Assembly: GCA_041495205.1 (NCBI GenBank)
Contig: JBGQCF010000004.1
Location: 1-64,000 of the forward strand
Length of the DNA: 64,000 nt
Source: JAHFRG01 sp041495205
Lineage (GTDB): Bacteria; Pseudomonadota; Gammaproteobacteria; Burkholderiales; JAHFRG01
Direction: 5' to 3'
How positions within the stretch are numbered: the first letter of the stretch is position 1; the number at the start of each line of letters is the position of its first letter. Of the stretch, positions 16,562 to 24,592 are shown in pieces. The notes below the pieces were generated by a model. It saw nothing but the letters and a program-made list of their open reading frames with translations. It was not told where the DNA came from and ran no database searches. Position numbers and translations under genes: made by a program.

Positions 16562-17725
16562 ATGAATCCAACCTGGAAATTTTTCGCCCCTTGCCCGCGC
16601 GGCCTGGAAGCGATGCTGGCGCAGGAACTGCAGGAACTCGGCGCCGAAGTGATCATCACGGACAGCGGGGGTGTGCATTTCAGCGGGGATTTCAAGCTTT
16701 GCTATACCGTCAACCTGCAAAGCCGCATCGCCAGCCGCGTTCTGTGGCAAGTTGCCCACGACCGCTACCGGAACGAAGAGGATGTTTACCGGGTTGCGTC
16801 CGCCGTCCAGTGGGAAACCTGGTTTGATGCGGCGCTTACCATCCGCATCAAAGTAGAGGCCATCCAATGCTCCCTTAAAAGTCTGGATTTCGTCACTCTG
16901 AGAATCAAGGATGCAGTTTGCGACCGATTCCGCGCCCATGCTGGCAAGCGGCCCAGCGTGGATACCCGGCAGCCTGACGTCCGCATCCATGCCTTTCTTG
17001 ATGCGCATAACGTAACGCTGTACCTCGATACCAGCGGCGAGCCGCTCTTCAAGCGCGGCTTGCACAGGCAAACCGGGGAGGCGCCATTGCGTGAAAATCT
17101 GGCCGCTGGAATTTTACGCTTGATCAGCTGGTCACCGGGAACACCGCTGCTCGACCCGATGTGCGGCAGCGGCACCTTTTTGCTGGAAGCCGCGTTAATC
17201 TCGCTTAATATTGCGCCGGGTGCGCAGCGGCATTTCACTTTTGAGAAACTGAAAAATTTCGACGCGCGCAGCTGGAAGCAACTGTCGGACCAAAGCATCA
17301 AGCGGCAGAAACCAAAAGTTTTCCTGCCGATTTATGGCAGCGACCTCTACGGTAACGCGCTTGGCACAGTTCGCGCCAATCTCGCGGCGGCCGGCCTTGA
17401 AGGCACGGTGCAGTTAAAGCAGGCCAATATACTGGAAATATCCGCGCCCGCCGGCCAGGGCATCCTGGTCACCAACCCGCCTTATGGCGAGCGCGTTGGC
17501 GAAAGTGAGGCGCTTGCGGCATTCTATCCCCGACTCGGCAATGTGCTGAAAAATAAATTCAGCGGATGGAATTGCTATATATTCAGCGGCGATATGCGTC
17601 TGCCGAAATTGATACGGCTGAATGCGTCAAAACGCACGCCGCTTTATAACGGCGCACTGGAATGCCGCTTGTTTGAGTACAAGATTGTGGAAGGCAGTAT
17701 GCGGCGGGAAAAACGTGAGGTGTAA
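16562..17725 (+). CDS. rlmL: RlmL-type 23S rRNA (guanine-N2) methyltransferase
   Basis: A 387-residue SAM-dependent RNA methyltransferase. An N-terminal THUMP domain (about 40-160) precedes a Rossmann domain with LLDPMCGSGTFLLEA (SAM site) and the catalytic TNPPYGERVG. It matches the N-terminal half of E. coli RlmL, which methylates G2445; the second (RlmK-like) half is absent, as in many betaproteobacteria. The ATG at 16562 is chosen because the 24 upstream codons lie before the conserved start. The last codons and stop (REV-stop) are formed by a heptad repeat. Confidence 0.87.
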   Translation: MNPTWKFFAPCPRGLEAMLAQELQELGAEVIITDSGGVHFSGDFKLCYTVNLQSRIASRVLWQVAHDRYRNEEDVYRVASAVQWETWFDAALTIRIKVEAIQCSLKSLDFVTLRIKDAVCDRFRAHAGKRPSVDTRQPDVRIHAFLDAHNVTLYLDTSGEPLFKRGLHRQTGEAPLRENLAAGILRLISWSPGTPLLDPMCGSGTFLLEAALISLNIAPGAQRHFTFEKLKNFDARSWKQLSDQSIKRQKPKVFLPIYGSDLYGNALGTVRANLAAAGLEGTVQLKQANILEISAPAGQGILVTNPPYGERVGESEALAAFYPRLGNVLKNKFSGWNCYIFSGDMRLPKLIRLNASKRTPLYNGALECRLFEYKIVEGSMRREKREV

Positions 17726-17802
17726 GGTGTGAGGAGTGATGTGCTAACACTCACACTCGCATTGCCACTAACTCCTTACTCCTTACACCTCACGCCTCAC
17801 AC
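17715..17802. repeat. GTGAGGN heptad-repeat junction 2 (rlmL/pilU)
   Basis: Purine-rich heptads from 17715 face pyrimidine-rich heptads ending at 17802, with a perfect 13-bp inverted pair (GTGAGGTGTAAGG, 17715-17727, with its complement at 17781-17793). The junction is convergent, so the hairpin could end transcription from both sides. The stop codons of both rlmL (TAA) and pilU (TGA) are made of repeat units. Confidence 0.75.
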
Positions 17803-18936
17803 GATATTGAGGTGGTCGATGCCCGACATAACATCCCTGTCTTTCGCTTCCCCGCCGTGCAGCTTGATTCTCAAGCGCAAGTCGTTCACCGAGTCGGCGT
17901 TTCTCAGCGCATCCTCATAGCTGATCTGCCCCGCTTCGTACAGATCGAACAGCGCCTGATCGAAAGTCTGCATTCCCAGCTCGCGCGACCGGGACATGAT
18001 TTCCTTGATCTCCTGTACTTCGCCTTTGAAAATCAGTTCGGAAATCAGCGGCGAGTTGAGCAAGATTTCGACCGCGGCGACGCGCCCCTTGCCTTCTTTT
18101 CTCAAAATCAGGCGTTGCGAAACCAAGGCACGGAGATTCAATGACAAATCCATGAGCAATTGCTGTCTGCGCTCGTCAGGGAAAAAGTTTATCATCCGGT
18201 CCAGTGCCTGGTTGGAGCTGTTGGCGTGCAGCGTGGACATGGCCAAGTGGCCGGTTTCCGCGAAGGCGATTGCGTACTCCATCGTCTCGCGGTCGCGGAT
18301 CTCGCCGATCAGAATCACATCCGGCGCCTGGCGCAGTGTGTTCTTCAGCGCCGAAAACCAGTTGTCGGTGTCTACCCCCACTTCGCGCTGGGTGATGATG
18401 CAATTCTTGTGCTCGTGCACGAACTCCACCGGGTCCTCGATGGTAACGATATGGCCGTAGCTGTTTTCGTTGCGGTAGCCGACCATAGCCGCGAGCGATG
18501 TGGATTTGCCGCAGCCGGTGCCGCCGACAAAAATCACGATCCCCCGCTTGCTCATGGCGATATCTTTCAGCACCGATGGCAAGTTAAGTTCCTCAAATTT
18601 CGGAATTACTGTAGTGATGGTGCGCAGTACCAGGCCGACTCGGGCCTGCTGCACGAAAGCGTTGACACGGAAACGGCCGATCCCCGGCGGGCTGATTGCG
18701 AAATTGCACTCCTTGGTGGCTTCGAATTCCTGGGCCTGCCTGTCATTCATCAGCGCGCGCGCGAATTCCTGAGTATGCTGCGGCGTCAGCGTCTGGTTGG
18801 AAACCGGCGTCACCTTGCCGTCCACCTTGATCGCCGGCGGGAAGCCCACGGTAATGAACAAATCTGAGGCTTTTCTGCCGATCATGAGGCGCAGCAGATC
18901 GTGCATGAATTTTACCGCTTGCTCTCGTTCCATCAT
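17797..18936 (-). CDS. pilU: Type IV pilus retraction ATPase PilU
   Basis: A cytoplasmic hexameric ATPase that assists PilT in pilus retraction. The 379 residues comprise an N-terminal PAS-like domain (about 1-110) and a RecA-like domain with Walker A GGTGCGKST, the Asp box VTIEDPVEFVHEHKN, Walker B VILIGEIRDRETM and the His box GHLAMSTLHANS. The long C-terminal tail and the lack of the AIRNLIRE motif separate it from PilT. It lies 27 bases downstream of pilT, probably one operon. Confidence 0.94.
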   Translation of the reverse strand: MMEREQAVKFMHDLLRLMIGRKASDLFITVGFPPAIKVDGKVTPVSNQTLTPQHTQEFARALMNDRQAQEFEATKECNFAISPPGIGRFRVNAFVQQARVGLVLRTITTVIPKFEELNLPSVLKDIAMSKRGIVIFVGGTGCGKSTSLAAMVGYRNENSYGHIVTIEDPVEFVHEHKNCIITQREVGVDTDNWFSALKNTLRQAPDVILIGEIRDRETMEYAIAFAETGHLAMSTLHANSSNQALDRMINFFPDERRQQLLMDLSLNLRALVSQRLILRKEGKGRVAAVEILLNSPLISELIFKGEVQEIKEIMSRSRELGMQTFDQALFDLYEAGQISYEDALRNADSVNDLRLRIKLHGGEAKDRDVMSGIDHLNIV

Positions 18937-18963
18937 CTGCTCCTTGCAAAAATGCGCCGGCGC

Positions 18964-20007
18964 TTACCCAAAGAAAGCGTCCTTGTTGGTAGCCTTGCTG
19001 CGCGCTTCGCTGGCGGTCACGACACCACGCTTAACCAATTCCACCAGGGTCTGATCGAGGGTCTGCATGCCCACGTTTTGTCCGGTTTGAATCGCCGAGT
19101 ACATCTGCGCCACCTTGTTCTCGCGGATCAGGTTGCGAATCGCAGGAGTGGCGATCAAGATTTCATGCGCCGCCGCACGTCCGCTGCCGTCCTGGGTCTT
19201 GAGCAGCGTTTGCGAAATCACCGCGCGCAGCGATTCCGACAGCATGGAGCGCACCATTTCCTTTTCCGCTGCCGGGAACACGTCAATGATGCGGTCTATG
19301 GTCTTGGCGGCGGAACTGGTGTGCAGCGTGGCTAACGCCAGGTGGCCGGTTTCGGCCGCGGTCAACGTCAGGCGAATGGTTTCCAGATCGCGCATCTCGC
19401 CGACCATGATGATGTCCGGGTCTTCGCGCAGGGCGGAGCGCAGCGCGTTGGCAAAACTCAAGGTATGCGGCCCGACTTCGCGCTGGTTGACCAGGCACCT
19501 CTTGCTCTCGTGCACGAACTCGAGCGGGTCTTCCACCGTCAGGATGTGCCCGTACATGTTCTCGTTGATATGGTTGACCATCGCCGCGAGCGTGGTGGAC
19601 TTGCCGCAGCCGGTGGGGCCGGTTACCAGCACCAGGCCGCGCGGCTGGTCGACAATATCTGCAAAAATTTTGGGGAAATGCAGCTCTTCGAGGGTCTGCA
19701 CCTTGGTAGGAATAGTCCGCATCGCAGCCCCGGCGCCGCGGTTATGCACGAAGGCGTTGACCCTGAAGCGCGCCAGGTTGGGAATCGCGAAGGAAAAATC
19801 GCACTCGAGATTTTCTTCGTAGAATTTGCGCTGGTTGTCGTTCATGATGTCGTAAATCATGTCGTGCACTTCCTTGTGCTCCATCGGCGGCAGATTGATG
19901 CGCCGGATGTCACCAAGCACGCGGATCAGCGGCGGCAACCCGGCCGACAAATGCAGGTCCGATGCCTTGTTCTTGACGACGAAAGCCAGCAGTTCAGCAA
20001 TATCCAT
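18964..20007 (-). CDS. pilT: Type IV pilus retraction ATPase PilT
   Basis: The motor for pilus retraction and twitching motility. The 347-residue protein has Walker A GPTGCGKST, the Asp box VEDPLEFVHESK, Walker B IIMVGEMRDLETI, the His box GHLALATLHTSSAAKTIDRIIDVFP and the PilT-specific AIRNLIRENK. It is divergent from yggS across 69 bases, the usual proteobacterial arrangement. Confidence 0.96.
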   Translation of the reverse strand: MDIAELLAFVVKNKASDLHLSAGLPPLIRVLGDIRRINLPPMEHKEVHDMIYDIMNDNQRKFYEENLECDFSFAIPNLARFRVNAFVHNRGAGAAMRTIPTKVQTLEELHFPKIFADIVDQPRGLVLVTGPTGCGKSTTLAAMVNHINENMYGHILTVEDPLEFVHESKRCLVNQREVGPHTLSFANALRSALREDPDIIMVGEMRDLETIRLTLTAAETGHLALATLHTSSAAKTIDRIIDVFPAAEKEMVRSMLSESLRAVISQTLLKTQDGSGRAAAHEILIATPAIRNLIRENKVAQMYSAIQTGQNVGMQTLDQTLVELVKRGVVTASEARSKATNKDAFFG

Positions 20008-20076
20008 TATAATCCCTCGAGATGTGAACGCAGGGAGCGCTCACAGAGAGCGAGTGCTGCCCCTTTTCTCCTCTAT

Positions 20077-20781
20077 ATGACCACAATCGCTTCGGCTTTG
20101 CAAGCCGTGAAGGAGCGCATTGCAGCATGCGCCAAAGCAGCCCGCCGAGCGCCGCAGGAGATACAGCTGGTCGCGGTGAGCAAGACTTTTCCGGCGCGCA
20201 AAATCGATGAAGCATACCGCGCCGGACAAACCGCCTTCGGCGAAAATCACGCGCAAGAAAGCCTGGAAAAAATTCTCGCGCTCAAAAGCCTGCCGCTGGA
20301 ATGGCATTTCATTGGGCCGATTCAGAGCAACAAAACGCGGGCGGTCGCTGAACATTTTTCGTGGGTGCACAGCATAGAACGCAGTAAAACCGCCGAGCGC
20401 CTGTCGCAGGCCCGGCCGGCCGGACTGCCGCCGCTGCAAGTGTGCATACAGGTCAACATAAGCGGTGAAGCCAGCAAAAGCGGGGTTGCGCCAGACGAGC
20501 TACTGCCGCTTGCAAGATACGTGCAGACACTGCCGCGGCTGCATCTGCGTGGATTGATGGCAATCCCGCAGCCCACCACCGACTTCGAATTGCAGCGCAA
20601 CCAGTTCAGGCGACTGCGTGAGTTGAAAGACGCGCTTGCGGCCCAAGGAATTTTACTGGATACGCTGTCCATGGGTATGTCGCAGGACCTGGAAGCAGCC
20701 ATTTTGGAAGGCGCGACGATTGTGCGCGTGGGCAGCGCGATTTTCGGCGAACGCCAACCCGCCGCAAACCAGCCGCAATAA
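20077..20781 (+). CDS. yggS: PLP homeostasis protein (YggS/PLPBP family)
   Basis: A single-domain PLP-binding barrel protein that maintains pyridoxal phosphate and amino-acid balance rather than catalysing a known reaction. The 234 residues include VAVSKTFPA with the PLP lysine, FGENHAQE, WHFIGPIQSNK, the SMGMSQDLEAAI phosphate-binding motif and VRVGSAIFG. The ATG at 20077 is chosen; the frame is open far upstream only because it is antisense to pilT. yggS-proC-yggT is the standard order, interrupted here by two insertions. Confidence 0.95.
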   Translation: MTTIASALQAVKERIAACAKAARRAPQEIQLVAVSKTFPARKIDEAYRAGQTAFGENHAQESLEKILALKSLPLEWHFIGPIQSNKTRAVAEHFSWVHSIERSKTAERLSQARPAGLPPLQVCIQVNISGEASKSGVAPDELLPLARYVQTLPRLHLRGLMAIPQPTTDFELQRNQFRRLRELKDALAAQGILLDTLSMGMSQDLEAAILEGATIVRVGSAIFGERQPAANQPQ

Positions 20782-20868
20782 TCGCTTGCGCAACGTTTGG
20801 GCAAATCCTATACTCGGCACAAGTTTTGCCTCAAATATTCATTCCAACTCAAAAACGGAGCCAAGCAA

Positions 20869-21417
20869 ATGAAAAAAATCCTGATGCCGATGTTTGCCCT
20901 GCTGATGCTCTTGCCTTTGATCAGCCCGGCGGCGAAGACCCCGAAGGAGACCAAGCCGGCCAAGCTCACGGTGACGCAAGCCATCGAAATCAACGCTTCT
21001 CCTGACACGGTATGGGACAAGATTAAAGACTTCAACGGGCTCAATACCTGGCATCCCGCAGTGGCGAAAAGCCAGATTGTAAGCGGCAATAACAACCAGA
21101 AGGGCGCGGTGCGCCTGCTCACTCTGCGGGACGGCGGAACCATCAAGGAAAAACTGCTGCGTTATAACAATAAAGGCAGGAGCTTCAAGTACAGCATCAT
21201 TGAAGGCGTGCTGCCGGTAAGCCATTACGTCTCCACCATCAGGGTAAAACCCGGCAAGGATGGCGGCTCGGTGGTCGAGTGGTTCGGCAAATTCGAGCGC
21301 AAATCCCCGCTCGCCAGCCCCCCTGCCGGTGAAGATGATGCCACAGCGACCAACACCATCAATGCGGTGTACAAAGCCGGGTTGGAAAACCTGAAAAAGC
21401 TCGCCGCAAGCGGTTGA
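20869..21417 (+). CDS. Secreted SRPBCC (polyketide cyclase/START-like) protein
   Basis: A 182-residue protein with a signal peptide (MKKILMPMFALLMLLPLISP...). A single SRPBCC fold follows: TQAIEINASPDTVWDKIKDFNGLNTWHP at the start, then GAVRLLTLRDGGTIKEKLL and VVEWFGKFE. Such folds bind hydrophobic ligands in a cavity; the ligand here is unknown. The start at 20869 has GGAG upstream. It lies between yggS and the proC fragment and may be transcribed with them. Confidence 0.82.
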   Translation: MKKILMPMFALLMLLPLISPAAKTPKETKPAKLTVTQAIEINASPDTVWDKIKDFNGLNTWHPAVAKSQIVSGNNNQKGAVRLLTLRDGGTIKEKLLRYNNKGRSFKYSIIEGVLPVSHYVSTIRVKPGKDGGSVVEWFGKFERKSPLASPPAGEDDATATNTINAVYKAGLENLKKLAASG

Positions 21418-21466
21418 TCGCCGAATTCTCCATGCGGACACCCGCATGCGGCTTTAGAACAAGGCC

Positions 21467-21553
21467 ATGAACATCACCTTCATCGGCGGCGGCAACATGG
21501 CAAGCGCCTTGATCGGCGAGCTGTTGCAACAAGGCTGGGCAGAATGTCCGTAA
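21467..21553 (+). pseudogene. 5' fragment of proC (target duplication copy)
   Basis: The first 52 bases are identical to the start of intact proC at 22886, and similarity continues with a few mismatches to about base 21540. The frame then runs into foreign sequence and stops at 21553 after 28 residues. It keeps the AAGG ribosome-binding site and has a stop overlapping the first codons of the endonuclease (ATG 21544). The fragment could therefore act as a leader peptide coupling endonuclease translation. Confidence 0.9.
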
Positions 21554-22134
21554 ATTTGCTGCCAAAATTCATCAGAACCCACTATGAGATTCATGAGTGG
21601 CGCCATGCGCTTGCCATCCTACGTCAAGATTTCGGGGAAGAATACAGAGACATTTGCGATGTTCTTACTCGATTTCGCCTCAAGAAAAGCTGGATTAACG
21701 TAGGAGGAGGAAGAAAATCAAAAGTATCAGAATGGATAGATACCGAACTTTCTCACAAAGGCTGGCGATCAAAGAATTTTGATACCAAGATCACTGTTGA
21801 CCAAAATGTAATGGAGTCACCTACTCATGAAGTAGATTGCTTCAAAAACAGAGTTGCGCTGGAGATTGAATGGAATAATAAAGACCCGTTTTTTGACCGT
21901 GATTTAAACAATTTCAGGCTACTCTTTGATCTCAGAGCGATTTCGGTTGGCATCATCGTCACACGCTGCGATGAACTGCAAGATATATTCGATAGGCTTG
22001 GCCGTGGTGCATCCTACGGCGCCTCAACCACGCACATTTCAAAGCTGTTACCTCGAATCCGTGGTGGAGGTGGAGCAGGATGCCCTATTCTCGTTTTCGG
22101 AATAAGAAAGGGGCTTTATGTCGAAGATAATTAA
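21544..22134 (+). CDS. Type II restriction endonuclease, BglII/BstYI-like
   Basis: A 196-residue protein with the BglII/BstYI fold signature: an acidic-basic core HEVDCFKNRVALEIEWNNKD, then FRLLFDLRAISVGIIVTR and a glycine-rich C-terminus. The likely catalytic set is D98, E107 and E109 (D-X8-E-X-E), analogous to the BglII active site. The region is visibly more AT-rich than its neighbours. The methyltransferase overlaps its 3' end by 17 bases. Recognition sequence cannot be read from the protein; a GATC core (RGATCY or AGATCT) is plausible from family members. Confidence 0.82.
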   Translation: MSVNLLPKFIRTHYEIHEWRHALAILRQDFGEEYRDICDVLTRFRLKKSWINVGGGRKSKVSEWIDTELSHKGWRSKNFDTKITVDQNVMESPTHEVDCFKNRVALEIEWNNKDPFFDRDLNNFRLLFDLRAISVGIIVTRCDELQDIFDRLGRGASYGASTTHISKLLPRIRGGGGAGCPILVFGIRKGLYVEDN

Positions 22135-22801
22135 AATTACCGATAAAACTGCAGCAGAAGATTTAAAAGGTAAAGTTCATGGCATGTTTTCAACAATTCT
22201 TGCTGATCCTCCTTGGCAGTTTCAGAATAGAACCGGGAAAATGGCCCCAGAACATAAGCGACTGGCCAGATATCCGACCATGGAGCTGCAGGAAATCCTG
22301 GAGCTCCCCGTTCCGGCACTTGCCGCCGTATCTTCTCACCTTTACCTATGGGTCCCTAATGCTTTCATCGCAGAGGGTTTAGAAGTAATGAAAAGGTGGG
22401 GTTTTACGTACAAAACAAACCTAGTCTGGTACAAGATTCGGAAAGACGGTGGCCCTGACGGCAGGGGCGTTGGATTTTATTTCCGTAACGTAACAGAATT
22501 AGTTTTATTTGGGATTCGGGGCAATATGCGAACACTACCCCCTGGGCGACGTCAGGTTAATTTGCTAGCCTCACAGAAACGCGAGCACTCAAGAAAACCT
22601 GATGAACTTTACGATATTATCGAAACTTGTTCTCCTGGCCCCTATCTAGAACTTTTTGCGCGACAGCCCCGTATAGGCTGGACTCAATGGGGCAATGAAC
22701 TTGTAGAGTCATATGCCAATATGCCAGTCAAACAAAAAGATAAACAAATGCTATTGGTACTTAATCAACACAGGAGTAAATACAAAATCCAAACCAGGTA
22801 G
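22118..22801 (+). CDS. MT-A70-family DNA adenine methyltransferase
   Basis: A 227-residue SAM-dependent N6-adenine methylase. The catalytic motif is DPPW (D30-W33), followed by HLYLWVPNAFIAEGLEVMKRWGF, LFGIRGN, the SRKPDELYDIIE block and the C-terminal SAM motif YLELFARQPRIGWTQWGNE. It overlaps the endonuclease by 17 bases, so the two form a cotranscribed R-M pair with R first. AT-rich codon use indicates transfer. No controller (C) protein gene is visible. Confidence 0.9.
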   Translation: MSKIIKITDKTAAEDLKGKVHGMFSTILADPPWQFQNRTGKMAPEHKRLARYPTMELQEILELPVPALAAVSSHLYLWVPNAFIAEGLEVMKRWGFTYKTNLVWYKIRKDGGPDGRGVGFYFRNVTELVLFGIRGNMRTLPPGRRQVNLLASQKREHSRKPDELYDIIETCSPGPYLELFARQPRIGWTQWGNELVESYANMPVKQKDKQMLLVLNQHRSKYKIQTR

Positions 22802-22885
22802 CAGTGTAAATAAATTAGACAAGTTTTATCCTCCTTCAGAAGCTGGCCGAATGCTGGCTGTGGCATAGCATCAAAGCTAAACCTA

Positions 22886-23716
22886 ATGAACATCACCTTC
22901 ATCGGCGGCGGCAACATGGCAAGCGCCTTGATCGGCGGGCTATTGCAACAGGGCCACGCCGCCACCTCTTTGCGCGTCGTGGATGTTTCACAGCAAGCCC
23001 GCGACGCCATCAGCAAGCGCTACGGCGTTGCCGTTTTCGCGGATCTGGCACAAGGCTGCACGGGTGCGGAAGTCATCATTCTTGCGGTGAAGCCGCAGCA
23101 GATGCGCGAAGTCGCGGTGCAACTCGGGCCTAATCTCTCCGGGCAAATTGTACTGAGTATCGCGGCAGGCATCCGTCTCAAGGATTTGATGCGATGGCTT
23201 GGCACACAGAATTGCACGTTAGTACGCGCTATGCCGAACACCCCTGCACTGATTGGAGCGGGCATTACCGGGCTTGCTTTCTATAATTTCCCACCGAGGC
23301 ATATCGTCACGCCACAGCAGCGCAAACAAATTGAAGCCGTCATGAGTGCAGTGGGAGGGGTTCTTTGGGTACGCAGCGAAGAAGACTTGGACGCAGTTAC
23401 GGCAGTTTCGGGCAGCGGGCCGGCTTATGTATTTTATTTCATCGAGGCTCTGCAGCAAGCGGCGAAAGAACTCGGCTTTGACGACGATCAAGCCAAGAAA
23501 CTCGTGCTCGCAACTTTTTCAGGCGCGGTGAAACTGGCGGAACAGGGCGAGGATGTGCAAATCTTGCGGCAACGCGTCACCTCCAAAGGCGGCACCACCG
23601 AGCGCGCGATGGCCAGCATGGCAGCGGACCAGGTGAAAGAGGCGATCGTGCGCGCGATTCGCGCCGCCGCTGAGCGCTCGCGCGAACTCGGGGATGAATT
23701 CGGCAAGGCGGATTGA
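22886..23716 (+). CDS. proC: Pyrroline-5-carboxylate reductase
   Basis: Catalyses the last step of proline synthesis. The 276-residue protein is intact, with the N-terminal NAD(P) motif FIGGGNMASALIGGL, AVKPQQM, the MPNTPALIGAGITGL block and VSGSGPAYVFYFIEAL, and a C-terminal dimer domain ending in RVTSKGGTTERAM. Upstream sequence belongs to the R-M insertion and no good Shine-Dalgarno is visible, unlike the truncated copy at 21467. Expression may now depend on the insertion. yggT follows, its ATG 3 bases after the proC stop. Confidence 0.95.
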   Translation: MNITFIGGGNMASALIGGLLQQGHAATSLRVVDVSQQARDAISKRYGVAVFADLAQGCTGAEVIILAVKPQQMREVAVQLGPNLSGQIVLSIAAGIRLKDLMRWLGTQNCTLVRAMPNTPALIGAGITGLAFYNFPPRHIVTPQQRKQIEAVMSAVGGVLWVRSEEDLDAVTAVSGSGPAYVFYFIEALQQAAKELGFDDDQAKKLVLATFSGAVKLAEQGEDVQILRQRVTSKGGTTERAMASMAADQVKEAIVRAIRAAAERSRELGDEFGKAD

Positions 23717-23718
23717 TC

Positions 23719-24291
23719 ATGTTGGACCAGGCGCTGCAATTTCTACTGGAAACGGCAATCGGCCTCCTTACTTTCGCCCTGCTTCTGCGCTTCTATATGC
23801 AGTTGCTGAAAACCTCGTTTCGCAACCCGGTGGGGGAATTTGTGGTGGCGCTTACCGACTGGCTGGTACGCCCGGCGCGGCGCGTGATTCCCGGGCTGCA
23901 TGGCCTGGACCTGGCAAGTCTTATTCTGGCCTGGGCGATGCAAGCGCTGTTGCTGCTGGTGATTTACTGGATCAAAGGTTTCGTTTTCAGCGGCACGCCG
24001 GGGGTGGCTGCAGGTGTTTTATTGACGCTCGCCGTTCTGGAAATCCTGAAATACAGCGTTTACCTGCTGATTGTCTGCGTCATCGTTCAGGTGCTGTTGA
24101 GCTGGACCCATCCTTATGCGGCGCTCGCGCCGCTGTTTAACAGCCTCACCCGGCCGTTTCTGCGCCCTTTCAAGCGCCTTATCCCTCCGATTGGAAATGT
24201 AGACCTGTCGCCACTTTTTGTTTTAGTCCTAGCTCAACTTGCGCTCATTCTCATCGCTCACGTCTATCGCATAATAGCAGGCATGTTTTAA
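23719..24291 (+). CDS. yggT: YggT-family membrane protein
   Basis: A 190-residue inner-membrane protein with two YGGT repeats, each about 80 residues. Repeat marks are LRFYMQLLKTSFRNPVGEFVVALTDWLVRPARRVIP and its counterpart VLLSWTHPYAALAPLFNSLTRPFLRPFKRLIPP, here cited as regions near residues 25-60 and 115-155. The family is linked to osmotic or ion homeostasis without a defined activity. ATG 23719 is used; an upstream TTG in frame is less likely. Last gene of the yggS-proC-yggT group. Confidence 0.9.
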   Translation: MLDQALQFLLETAIGLLTFALLLRFYMQLLKTSFRNPVGEFVVALTDWLVRPARRVIPGLHGLDLASLILAWAMQALLLLVIYWIKGFVFSGTPGVAAGVLLTLAVLEILKYSVYLLIVCVIVQVLLSWTHPYAALAPLFNSLTRPFLRPFKRLIPPIGNVDLSPLFVLVLAQLALILIAHVYRIIAGMF

Positions 24292-24592
24292 ATCCCCCTT
24301 CTAAGCCGCCGAGTACCGCAGCCAAGCCGGGGAAAGTCGGCGAGCACTGTCTGAGCGCGAAGCGCGAGTTGCGCAGCCGCCCGGCGAGGCGAGGAACGGA
24401 GGGAACCCCGAAGGGGCGGCGAGGCAGGGCGTCCTTTTGTTTGGTTACTTTATTTTGGACGAGCAAAATAAAGTAACCAGCCGCCGGGCTGCCCCCGGCG
24501 AATTTTATTTCCCCCTCACTCCTTCGGCAAGCTCAGGACAGACTCCGCCCTCTCCCGCCAGGGGAGAGGGTATAAATGGAGTGCCGCGGCAG
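24292..24592. repeat. Dispersed intergenic repeat block between yggT and rng
   Basis: A 301-base region without a gene. It contains GCGAAGCGCGAG and ACCCCGAAGGGG palindromes and a perfect 15-bp inverted repeat, GGTTACTTTATTTTG (24443-24457) with its complement at 24464-24478. After a GC-rich patch, CCCTCTCCC (24548-24556) pairs with GGGAGAGGG (24562-24570). Blocks of this look recur between genes in environmental proteobacteria, but only one copy lies in this window. The hairpins may serve as bidirectional terminators for the convergent genes. Confidence 0.55.

Noticed and set aside
19342..20076. 245-codon upstream extension of yggS
   Set aside because: Antisense to pilT; YggS family proteins start at the ATG 20077.
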